Assembly: GCA_005656395.1 (NCBI GenBank)
Contig: SRSI01000004.1
Coordinates: 62,001 to 126,000, forward strand
From: Strongyloides papillosus
Lineage: Eukaryota; Nematoda; Chromadorea; Rhabditida; Strongyloididae
Length of the DNA stretch: 64,000 nucleotides
Reading direction: 5' to 3'
Every line of letters starts with the position of its first letter. Position 1 is the stretch's first letter. A program made the position numbers and the translations under genes. The notes under the pieces were generated by a model. It was not told the origin of the DNA. It searched no databases and worked only from the letters and a program-made list of their open reading frames with translations. Below are positions 38,651 to 52,215 of this stretch, piece by piece.

Positions 38651-39693
38651 ATGCTTTCTGCAAATTTTAATGGAATAAGTAAGTTAAAATTAATCATTAA
38701 TGAAAGAATTTTTTTATAGTTGTGACAATTTTTCTTTCAATACTCACTGTTTTTGATGCAATTTCATATATTTTATACGTTCTTCTAATAATATTTTTAA
38801 CAAAGGAATTTTTTAAAAAAGAAAGTGAAGTAAAGAGTGAATTTTTTATTATACTTGTCTTTAATGGTATTCTCGATGTTTTATTTATAACAGAAGAATA
38901 TTTAAGTTTTCGGATTCCACAATTTGGCTTTTTTAGAGATTTTTATCTAGATACTTTTTCAAAATCATTTCTTTCAGGAGTGTGTTATGTATATTCAATA
39001 TGCCAATCTAATTATATGTTTCTTTCTGGTATAACAATAACTTTTAATAGATATTTTGCTATTAAATTTCCAACTAGATACAGAATTTTTTGGAGTGGAT
39101 GGAAAGTTTTTCTTCTTATTATATGGCCATTATTCATCACATTGCCTATCTTTTTTAAATATATTTCAGCTGAAGGCATATATATAGAAGATAACATTGG
39201 AAGATTATCTGTTACTTTTGTAAACCTAAATGTTAGCAATGATATTTGGATGACTAGTACATATATTCACTGTATATCTTTATTAATTAATCTTATACTA
39301 ACTGTTATGTTAATTTTAACAGCAAGGAAAAAAAGTAGAAATTCAAAAGGTCAAAATAATTCTATGAAAATCGATATAATGTTGACAAAATATGCTTTTA
39401 TGTATTTTATAATGTTTGGATTATTAGTTTCAATTGAAATACCAATGTTAATTGCAACAAATTTAGGAGCTTATGACCTTGCTAATAATATGTTTACGTT
39501 AATTGCCTTATGTCAGAGTACAATGATATTTTTTCCTCCTTATGGAATGCTTTTTCTATCTAAAGAGTTGAGGAAAAAATTTTTATTATCACTTTGTAAG
39601 AAGGAAATTAATGATAATGTACTGAGTATTACTAAATCTTCAACTCAACCGAGAAATACCAGAACAAGGGTTAAGAATCAAAACGCTCTTTAA
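38651..39693 (+). CDS. Serpentine chemoreceptor-like GPCR (class V type)
   Basis: Two exons, 38651-38678 (28 nt) and 38720-39693, with a 41-nt intron; 333 aa. Seven hydrophobic helices are visible, starting with IVTIFLSILTVFDAISYILY. The strongest family mark is at the end of helix 3: T-F-N-R-Y-F-A-I-K-F-P-T-R-Y, followed by W-S-G-W-K and a helix containing WPLFITLPIFF. This N-R-(F/Y)-x-A-I-x-x-P pattern is typical of nematode srv and related serpentine receptors. Helix 7 has FPPYGMLFLS and the short C-tail is basic. Such receptors are usually expressed in chemosensory neurons; the ligand is unknown. The exact class (srv versus a neighbouring class) is less sure than the receptor call. Confidence 0.78.
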
Positions 39694-40306
39694 ATTAAGT
39701 ATATTATGTTGGAATAACTTAAGTTTATCTTTAAACTTCAAATTGTGATATATGCATAATTTAATATTAAATTTTTTAATATAATTGTAATTTAATATGA
39801 TTTCAGTTGTTTCTTATTTCTTTAAAAATTTATTTTCTAAATACTTTCTGACTGTAAATAAAAACATAATACAATAAAAATATAACTAGTTCATATAATG
39901 TAAATTTTAAAAAAGTATATAAAATTTATTTTTTTTATCAATATTTTTAAGTACGTTATTTATCCATCTTGCAAAATAACCAAATATACTAAACAATTTT
40001 ATTTGAAGATAATTTAAAAACAGGTAATCTAAAATACCAAATTTGTATTTCATATCATTTTATAAGATTGCTAAAAAAACTATTAATTTAAAATATTATA
40101 ATATAATAAAATTTTATATAATATGAATTTTAAGATAAAATTGTCAATTGTTTTATGGTATTTAAGTATAAGAACATTGTAACATTTTTTAACAAAAAAG
40201 TGTGCAAAATAAATGGAATAAGTAACCAAACAATGTTTTAATTTGCTAAGTACAATTAACATTAGTTTTTTGAATTCACAACAAAATTAAGATTCTAGTT
40301 TTTCTT
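39694..40306. other. Convergent intergenic gap
   Basis: About 0.6 kb between the 3' ends of the serpentine receptor (+) and myo-inositol oxygenase (-). AT-rich, with AATAAA-like signals and nothing else recognised. Confidence 0.5.
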
Positions 40307-41221
40307 TTAAAAATTTACAACACCAGGAATATAAATATCAACTAAGGATTGATAATATGGTTTTAATGCTTCAATATCAGGTTTTGAATCACTCTTTGAA
40401 TATAAGTCACAGGAACTATAAACAACTTTAACATATCATCTTTCAACTTACTTTAAAATATCAATTGCTGCTTTTAATTTAATATTGTCATTTGTTTCAA
40501 AATACTTATAGTCATTTCCTGTATGATATGGGTAAAAGGAATGAAATCTTATTGCATAAAGGCAATCAATAGGAAGAGTACATCCATGGTTAACTAAAAC
40601 TTGATAGAGATATTCATCATGACTCCAACACATTAGTAAATTTTCAATACCACAATTTTTTTTGTACATTCCTAATTTTGTATTGTATTTTGGGTTTTGT
40701 AAATCACTATTTCCTTTAAATGATTCAATTCCGTAAACAATTGAATTGGCAGGAGCACATCCAACAGGATATGTATCACCCGTTACTGCATATTGAACTT
40801 CACCCCAAACACTCATAACTTTTCCTAAGTCATGAATTAAACCAGTTAAATGAAGCCATGGCTCATCAGGGTACAACTTTCGTAATCTTTCAGCAGTTTG
40901 ATATGCGTGAATTATATTAGCGTCATCTGTATCAGGATCGCTCTCATCAACCAATGTGTTTAGTAATTCTAAACATTCTAATATATTTAAGGAAGCATGA
41001 TTAAATTTCAACCACTTTTGATGCTTAAAATGTTTTTTTTATTTATTATATATGCAATAATGTAAACTTACCATTTCTTTAACAAAAGCAACTGTTTGAT
41101 ATTTATGTTGCTTATAATAGTGATTTCGAACTCTAATTTGTACGGGATCATCACTGTCTTTTTCATACAATCGAAAATCTTCTGCTTTTTTTTCAATAAT
41201 TAAATCTTCTTTTAAGTGCAT
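40307..41221 (-). CDS. MIOX: Inositol oxygenase (myo-inositol to D-glucuronate)
   Basis: Three exons, 41221-41072, 41023-40452 and 40415-40307; 276 aa (human 285). Introns are 48 and 36 nt. The di-iron HD-domain ligands are all visible in order: H in I-H-A-Y-Q-T-A-E, H-D in GLIHDLGK, H in SWHDEYLYQ-type C-W-S-H-D-E-Y-L-Y-Q, H in I-R-F-H-S-F-Y-P-Y-H, and D in the final exon's C-D-L-Y-S-K. The substrate-lid segment DESDPDTD is also conserved. The enzyme is cytosolic and oxidises myo-inositol with O2 to glucuronate. The last 36 codons lie beyond a 36-nt intron and read SDSKPDIEALKPYYQSLVDI, confirming the splice because it matches the human C-terminus closely. Confidence 0.96.
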
Positions 41222-41785
41222 GGTTTATTAAGAAAAATTTGATGAAATGAATACTAGACAGAAGACTAAACTATACTTCTATAATATAAATTAGGAAGTT
41301 ATTATAATATTTATATATTTTTATTGTTTCCGATTAATATTAAAAGGACATCCTTTTTAATGTTCTTGATCTTTGTTATAACAAAAATTTAGACTATAGT
41401 AATTTAATGATGAATTGTAAGTTTTATGTAATCTAGACAAAAAATTTGATACATTTCAAAGTAAGTAGTATAATTGTAACTATAAACTATACGTAATTGG
41501 TAATAAATTTTAAAAACCTATTAATTACCTGTCAACGTTATACTTGACGATTGTTAAGAAGCATTTTATAGTATAAAACGAGTTTCTTAGATAGAGAGAA
41601 AAAAATTTTTATAAATTTCATTAAAAATTTTATTTATTATTTATTAAAAAAATGTAAAAAATTTAATTATCTTTGCTTTCCAATAAATGTAAAATATAAA
41701 AAAAGTATCATGATAATTTAAAATTTTTAATAAAATCGTTATTCATGAGAATTAAAGTTAAATTAGATGATTTGTGATAAATACC
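41222..41785. other. Intergenic gap between two minus-strand genes
   Basis: About 0.56 kb, AT-rich, holding the MIOX upstream region and the 3' flank of the next gene. No feature is recognised. Confidence 0.5.
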
Positions 41786-42944
41786 TTAACCTGCTCTAAG
41801 CCATGTATCCAATGATGGAAAAGCGACAGCTGTACCTGTTTGGACACCAACACCAGCAAATGGTACACCTACACCAAATGTATTTTGTACTTCTCCTCCT
41901 CTCCAATCGACTCCTGTATGATAGTTATGTTTATAATATCCACCAACACCATAATGAGTATCAACATCAACAGTACCTAATTTATCAGCTCTTAATGGTA
42001 CATTGACATCTGTACCACCGCCACCTTCAACACCTAATGATTGTACTAAAGGAACTGACCATCCTGTTCTATATCCATAACGCCCTTCATACCAATTAGC
42101 TCCAACATCGAAATTTTGATTCCAATAATCACGAACACCAAAATTATGGGAATAACCTCCACCCCATGAACCAAATCCTACGTCACCAAATGTTCCAGCA
42201 CCAATACCACCTTCTTCATTAATAGGATAAAATGGAATACCTTTAACATCAAATGAACCATAATTTAATGATACACCGCTTGTAAAAGCATTAGCAATAG
42301 CTCCAAGTGGATCACCTTGTGGAATATATTGTTTACAATCTCTAAAATATGCCATACATTTACCAACAGTTTCTTTTTTCAAATATTGTTTTCCACAACT
42401 CTTTAAAAAATATATTAAATTATTTTAATTTGTGTATTTATTTTACAAAATGTAATGGTAGCAAACATATAATTATGTTAAATAATTGATTGTTTAAATT
42501 TTTTACATTAATTAAACATTTTTGTGTATTTCATAGAAATTTTTTCATTACCTGTGTAATTAAGGGATAATATTTGTAACATGATTCTTTAATATCTCTA
42601 TCAGTTCGTATCACTGGTTTTTCAGATTCATCTTTATTAACAATAAATTCATTTCTTCTACTATTTTCATCATGTTGTCTATTATTAGTATTTCTTATTT
42701 TATCTAAATCATTACTAAGAAATGGTAAAGATGCTGGAGTTGTCACAGGTGGATTACAGAAAACAAATGCTTTATTATTTTCGCATGCTTTATGGAGAAG
42801 CCTATCCCTCAATACGTCTTTATCGGATGACAAAACTAAAAAAAAGTATATATAAAACTGTTGTGATTAATTTATTAAAATACCTCCTTCTAAATAAATT
42901 ATACTTATAAAAAATAAGTAGAGAATATTTCCTATTTTTGCCAT
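41786..42944 (-). CDS. Secreted Cys-containing, Gly/Tyr-rich protein of unknown function
   Basis: Three exons, 42944-42884, 42835-42552 and 42400-41786; 319 aa, introns 48 and 151 nt with consistent phase. Exon 1 encodes a signal peptide (MAKIGNILYLFFISIIYLEG). The middle part has a Cys pattern (C-x9-C, then C-Y-K-Y-Y-P...S-C-G-K-Q-Y...G-K-C-M-A-Y-F-R-D-C). From about residue 137 the protein becomes rich in Gly, Tyr, Val and aromatic residues (G-F-G-S-W-G-G-G-Y-S-H-N-F-G, G-Y-R-T-G-W-S-V-P), which could form an extended beta-rich or matrix-like structure. I do not recognise a named domain. Composition is clearly coding: the local GC is far above neighbouring DNA. It may be a nematode-specific extracellular matrix or cuticle-associated family, but that is inference. 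Confidence 0.72.
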
Positions 42945-44695
42945 AATAGAGAGAAATATTCAATAATTAAATCTTTTACTGTTATATGTTTAAACAAAAA
43001 GTATTACTAAAATTATGATATAGTTTAAAATAAATTTTTTTCAATTTGTAATTTATTTTTACGAAAATATATGACAATCGGTGACAAAAAACGACAAAAT
43101 ATATTTATAACGTATAATATTAAATAAAACTTAAGTATATATTTAGCAAATGGGTAGAAAATGTCATAAGGTTAGATATATCAACAACGTATAAATAGAT
43201 TACTATTTAAAATAATCTACATGTATAAATATTTAACTTTTAAGAAAATTACAACTTTTAATTGAATAATTAATTAATTGATGTATGATATGGAAAGTAA
43301 AATATAAAAATAAAGCATAGATTTGTTGATCATTACTATTATATATTTACACTTTTAGCATAAATTTTTAAGCAAGTTTTATTAGATCACTACTTTCTAC
43401 AATCTTTTCAACGTTAAATTTTTAAAATTAACAAAATATTTCTGTATCTAATTCTCATGATACCAAAATATTTATTAAAGAAGAAAATGCTAACATTATA
43501 CATATCTAAAAACGTAGAACAAGAAAATCTATTTTAAACAGGTTTTAAGGGTGCTTGCTCATCAACATTCTGCCATCACAAAATACATGCTTATAAAATT
43601 ATTTCTGATATAAAAATATTTTTTACCTTCATTACATGTTAAAATAATAAATTGTTAGAAAGCATATTTACTTTTGAATATTTATAACAGATTAAATGTT
43701 TAAAAAAATAAATTCCTTTTCTTCACGCATTTTCTTCAACATAAAATCTTTTTAAATATCAAATTACATTATCTAATGTTCTTTTTACAATAAAAATAAC
43801 TCAAATAAAAAGGAATAGAAGTTATAATTTTCATGGTAGATTTTTTGTTTGATATTGAAATAATAAAGCTCATTGTTTGAATAAAACTATTATGCATTTA
43901 GTGAAGTATTTAAAAAAAATTATTCATCACATACTTCCAATATTGTTTTTTAATGTGCACATGTAAAAAATATATCTTGAAAATGTTATGGAGTTTTAGA
44001 AAAGATTTATTTAGTAGTTATAGATAGTTTTTCAATCATTTTTTTAGAAAGAAATTGTTACTTAACAACAACCAAGTTTCTACATATATGCTACCACTGA
44101 GAAAAAGATACTTAAAAATATAGTAGTTTTAAACTGATATTAGTATCTTCTTAACATTAGAATAGAACTAACATACATACATGTGCCATTCTCATGAATA
44201 TAATAGTTAAAAGACAGTCAATCGTATTTTTACATATTTAAAATGGCATGGAGTAATGTGGACGCTTAGATACCAATTTTGTTGGAGTTTTGACATGTCT
44301 AATATATACTATTTTTCTTCTTATATATTTAAAGTAAACAAAATTGCTTAATATCAATTTTTAATTATAAAATCTCTATTTATAAATTAAATAAAAAATT
44401 ATAGTACATTTACAACCTAATAAAATTTTGTATACTATATTTTATCATTTCAGGATGCCGTTTATGATAACAGACATAGAAAAAGATATAGTATTATAAT
44501 AAAACAAATTGGAACATATTTTTTTACATATATTATTATTCTATCTAACAATTCAATAGATAATACTTTTTTTGTACTTTTGTAAACAAAACTTATTTTT
44601 AAATTTACCAATACACGCAATTTATATGTATTATATACTTTATTGAAAGTAGCTATCAGATATTATATATAATATAAATATATATAGTATCAAAA
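42945..44695. other. Divergent AT-rich intergenic region
   Basis: About 1.75 kb between divergent genes, presumably including both promoters. No exon, RNA gene or repeat was recognised by eye. Confidence 0.5.
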
Positions 44696-47600
44696 ATGTT
44701 GTTCTTTGCTTGGTCTCTAGTTTTGTCTGCTATCAATTATGCTAGAAAACAACGAATTATCTCCATACTATCAAGACATTTTCTATCTCCACTTGCATAC
44801 CAAAAAACAATCATTTGTATACGTCATAGAAAGTTTGGAGTCAAAGAAAGTAATTGTAAGCTTAGCACCGATTTTACTGACTATAGTGAAAATATTTCAC
44901 AAATAGGTAATTCTATTAGAGATAATGATATGGTAATAAATAATTTTAATGAAACAACAACAACAAATAACAATGATACATCATCAACTGAGATGATAGA
45001 GTTATCTCCTGAAAAGGATGATGAAAATCTGACAAATTTAAGTCAAAGTTCCTCAATTCAAACGTATGTTTATATGATATTTTATCATGTAGTTGTCTGA
45101 ATAAAAGAATAACATTAAAATCTATCTTTCTATTTTTTTATAAATACATATCAATTTTAGATTTAAAAAAACTTCACCAAAAAATAGTGTTTTAGGGAAA
45201 GCTCAAAGTGAACAAATGTTATATAGATGGGATGATAATGAAAATATTTTATTTTCAAAAGATAATTTAGAAATTATTGCACAAGTTGAACCATATAAGT
45301 TATTTGAAAATGAATGGGATATTATTGATGTGAATGATGGAAATTTAATAAACATTTTAAAAAAATCAATTTCAAATGCTATTCCAACGACAACATTTAT
45401 TGCTCACCTTCATCCAATATCATATTCAAATATGGATTTATTAAAAAAGGTATTTGGCGATGTTGCAGAGGCCACAATTAAAACAAAAATTAAAGAAACA
45501 ATGAAAAATGCATTACCACCATTAGATTTAGATTCTGAAATTATATTCAATTTGGCACCTCTATTATTAGATAGTTTTTGTAAAAAAGTTGCAGTGAGAA
45601 AAACAAATCCATATGATGTAATATTTAAGTGCAATTTAGATACATTTTACAATATTGTATATTATTGGTCTGAAAGTGCCTTATATTCAGCTACTGATTT
45701 GTCTTTTGTTGATAGTATAACATGTATTAGTCCTTCATATATAGAAATTTTAACAGACATTAATGAGAATAATCCAATTTTGTTACCACAAACGTTATTA
45801 ACACATGGGAAGAATTTGTCATCCTCATTGTCGTCATCACTTGTTTCTATAAACAATTCTATATCTTCAATACCTTTAACCAATAATAATCTTCCGTTAT
45901 TAGAACTTTTATACTTATTAGATCAACAAAGTAGTACTAATGGATTTGAAAAAACATCTACACTCCCTAGTAAATTTAAAAGACGTCATCATAATTCCGA
46001 ATGTCTTTCTAACAAGCACTCTTTTTTCTCTGATTCAGGACTCCATATAACATCATATAATATAAAAAATTATAATATTGAAGATGATGAAAATTTTTAT
46101 GGTAAAACTAGTAGTATAAAATTGGAATCAACATTAACAACAACTCCACGATGTTCTTTACGTTCCTTAAGAGCATCATCAAATCCCAATAGAAATAAAA
46201 ATTGTCAATACCGTCCACCATTGCCATCTTCTATGGTAAATTGCAGTCAAAATACCCAATCGTCAAATATACAAATCTCTGATCCTACTGACAATAATGA
46301 AATTAAATATAAACTTCCACACCATTTACTTTGGGAACATACATCAAGATTTCCAGGATGCAGTAGTAATTTTTATGGCTTAACATCTAATATACAGAAA
46401 TTCTCCAATAACCAAAAAAGGTATGTTTCAATAGTAATGATAAATTTATATTAATCTTTTATATGATTTAAAAGCCTTTATATATACATTTATGCTATCA
46501 TCTAATATTACAAAACTAAATATTAGTTATAAGTTTATAATTATATCATGTTGAGTATTATATACTGCAAGGTGTAGAAAATTTATAACATTTTATAAAT
46601 ATTAAATTCAAAAATTTCATGCACAATTAAGTGTAATTTGTAGAAATATAATAGTTGTTTTCATTTTGACAACCTAAAATATTTAAAATTCGTTTTTTAT
46701 TATCTGTCCATAAGAAGTACTTAGAATGATGCGTATAGTTTATAGTCTAATTTATAATAATAATTATTTTATGTAATAAATAATTAAATATATTTTCTTT
46801 ATCATTTTTATTTAAAATTTTAATACAATGTATACTTTTTAGATCCTTAAGATCCATTTCTGCTACTGGTCACCTTGAAAAGGACTATCTTAGTTCAGAA
46901 TCAAGCACAATGACTGCAAATCATAGATTATATCCAGACAAAATAAACTCTAATAATTTGATTATTGAAAAAGAACCAGTTCATAAAAATATTCTCACAA
47001 CCTATCCTTACCAATTTAGAAATCGTTCTTTTTCAGAGTCTGAGAATAACAACAATAAAAAAGTTAGCAATATTTCTATAGATATGGAAGGAAAATTAAC
47101 TTCGTCCTTGGAACAAGAAAGATTAATTGGAAATTTTAGTACAAAATATCCATTCTCTAAAATAGACACTTCTAATTTAATAATTAGTGGTAGATCCATA
47201 TCTACTAACCACCAGACACTCTCTGAAAACTATAAAGAAAGTCTCATACAAATTAGAAATCGCAAATCACATTCCTGTCTTCCAGACAACCGAAAAATTA
47301 TCTCAATAAAAGATATAAAAGACAATAAAGATATTCTTATTTATGATAACAACAAAATTCTAAAAAAATATTATGAAAATATGTTTACAGAGTGTCATCT
47401 TAACCAACTTGAACGTTTTAATGATATTAACAAAAAAGATGTTTTACTAAAAATGCCAGTTACTCTTAATTTACCTGCTAATATTGAGTGTAAGCACAAC
47501 AAAGTAAACAATTGCGCTGTTAGTTTAGATTTTTTAATGACTAATGAAAGTAAGTTCATTATTATTTCATAATTTTATTTTTAATTATTGCAGAGGCCAA

Positions 47601-49557
47601 TGAAAGACAAAATTCAATGTGTCCAAAATTACTTGGTTCAGAGGGCTCTTCAATAACTAACTTTATTGCCAACCAAATAACTCCATCTAATAAAAAGGCA
47701 TCCCTAAGAAGATGTTCATATACACCAACAAAAAATACATTTGACACCTTGACACCACCACAATCATCGAGAGGAGGTGAATCATATACCAAGACAGTTA
47801 TTCGTATGGATCGTTCAAATAATTCACTATGCTATCCAACAATAACATCTAATAATATTATAAATAGTAAACCACCAAAAATATTAATTTTCACAGGAAA
47901 AGATTATAAATTATTTTTTAAAGTTCAAGAGACACTTGAAAAACTTATTGCTGTTGATTATTATACAATTCACCAACTATCATTTGAAAAACTAAAAACT
48001 GATTTGTGGATGGAACCATCAACTGCACTTTTAATTATTTGCGATACATATTCACTAGATTGTGAATCTTGGGCAAAACTTCAAATATACTTTTCAAATA
48101 ATGGAAGAGTAATATTTTTATGCCAAAATTCTATTTTAGACAATTTTAAATGCACAAAAAAATGGACATGTAAAGATAATTGGATTAAAAAATTATTTAA
48201 TGGAAGGAAATCTGGAAAAAATATTAGTAAAGATTTTAATAATTTTTTAAAAAAATGCCACAAACATTTTAAACATAATGAGGATATTAATGAAAAATTT
48301 AACTCGTTTGACTCATCTAGTGGTACAAATTATTCAGTACATTTTAAAAAAGAAAAAAATACTCCACTACTTTTGCTTTTAGAAAGTAGTGCGAATAATG
48401 CCGTTGCTTTATTTAGTGATGCTAGTACAGAAGAAATTATAACATCAAAATATTTGGATGATGTTAAAAAATTAATAAAAAAAACTGGTGTTAAGATGAA
48501 TAGTATTAAAGAGATGAGTAATGATATGAAAATTTTAACTATAGGTAATCTTGTTGTAATGGATAACAAAGAGGCATCAATCCTTAATGATATCAAATTT
48601 CTTGAAGATATTGGTAATAATCCAATTATTAGTTTTTATCCTCAAAATTATAATTATTCTAAAATAAGGAATACAAATAAGTATTTTCAATCTATACAAT
48701 ACGTACCAAAAGGAATTATTCTCCGTGATTTTGATACAAGAGAATATTTTGGACATCTTAAAACTAAAACATTAGGACATGCAATGATTCATATTGATAC
48801 ATGTGAATCTGTTATGAAAATATCGAGCAGTCTTACAAATGCAATAACAACATATGATGGTACAATTGTTATAGCAAATACACAAAAATATGGCCGGATA
48901 AATGAAGGTAATACATGGATATCACCAAAAGGATGTGCAATATTTTCATTTGATTTTAATGTACCAATCCAATCAAATCTTGGTTCCAAAATTTCATTTC
49001 TTCAACATATTTTGGCTGTATCAATTGTTGATTGTATAAAATATTTAACTAAAATACCGGATCTCCCCATACAAATTAAATGGCCAAATGGAATATATTA
49101 TGATAAAAAAGTTAAAATTGGAAGTGTTAAAATGGCGTTTACAGTATATGGAAATATTTATAAATGTGTTATTGGTGGTAATATTAATATAGGGAATTCA
49201 AAACCAACATTATGTATCAATGATTTATTGCCTAAATCTAACGATCCCAAATTGTCTGTTGCTGTTGTAATAGCTGAAATATTAAATAATTTTGAAAGGT
49301 ATTCAAAGATGTTTGAAAGGACAGGATATGAACCATTTTTAATAAAATATACTAATTTTTGGATGCATGACAAAGAAGATATTTATGTTGATGTTGAAGA
49401 TTTGCAATTATATAATGTACCTTGTATTGTATGTGGCTTAGATAAAGATGGATTTCTTATAGCAAAAGAAAAATCAACAAGAAGATTAATAAAAATTTAT
49501 GATACTGGAAAACTATATGACAATTTAAAGGGACGCGCAAAAACAACATTCCTTTAA
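44696..49557 (+). CDS. bpl-1: Holocarboxylase synthetase / biotin protein ligase homologue with altered active site
   Basis: Four exons: 44696-45063, 45161-46420, 46843-47549 and 47594-49557; 1432 aa, longer than human HLCS (726). Introns are 97, 422 and 44 nt. A hydrophobic N-terminus and about 800 poorly conserved Asn/Ser-rich residues come first. A region starting PPKILIFTGKDY (about 870) matches the N-terminal domain of eukaryotic ligases. The ligase core starts around 1150: I-D-T-C-E-S, G-R-I-N-E-G-N-T-W-I-S-P-K-G-C-A (about 1211), LQHILAVSIVD, KWPNGIYY, KIGSV, and N-S-K-P-T-L-C-I-N-D-L-L, then the C-terminal cap domain. The fold assignment is firm. Known ligases attach biotin to carboxylases via biotinyl-AMP. 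Here four usually invariant motifs carry substitutions (see findings), so activity cannot be assumed. Confidence 0.88.
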
Positions 49558-52215
<2,658 letters not shown>

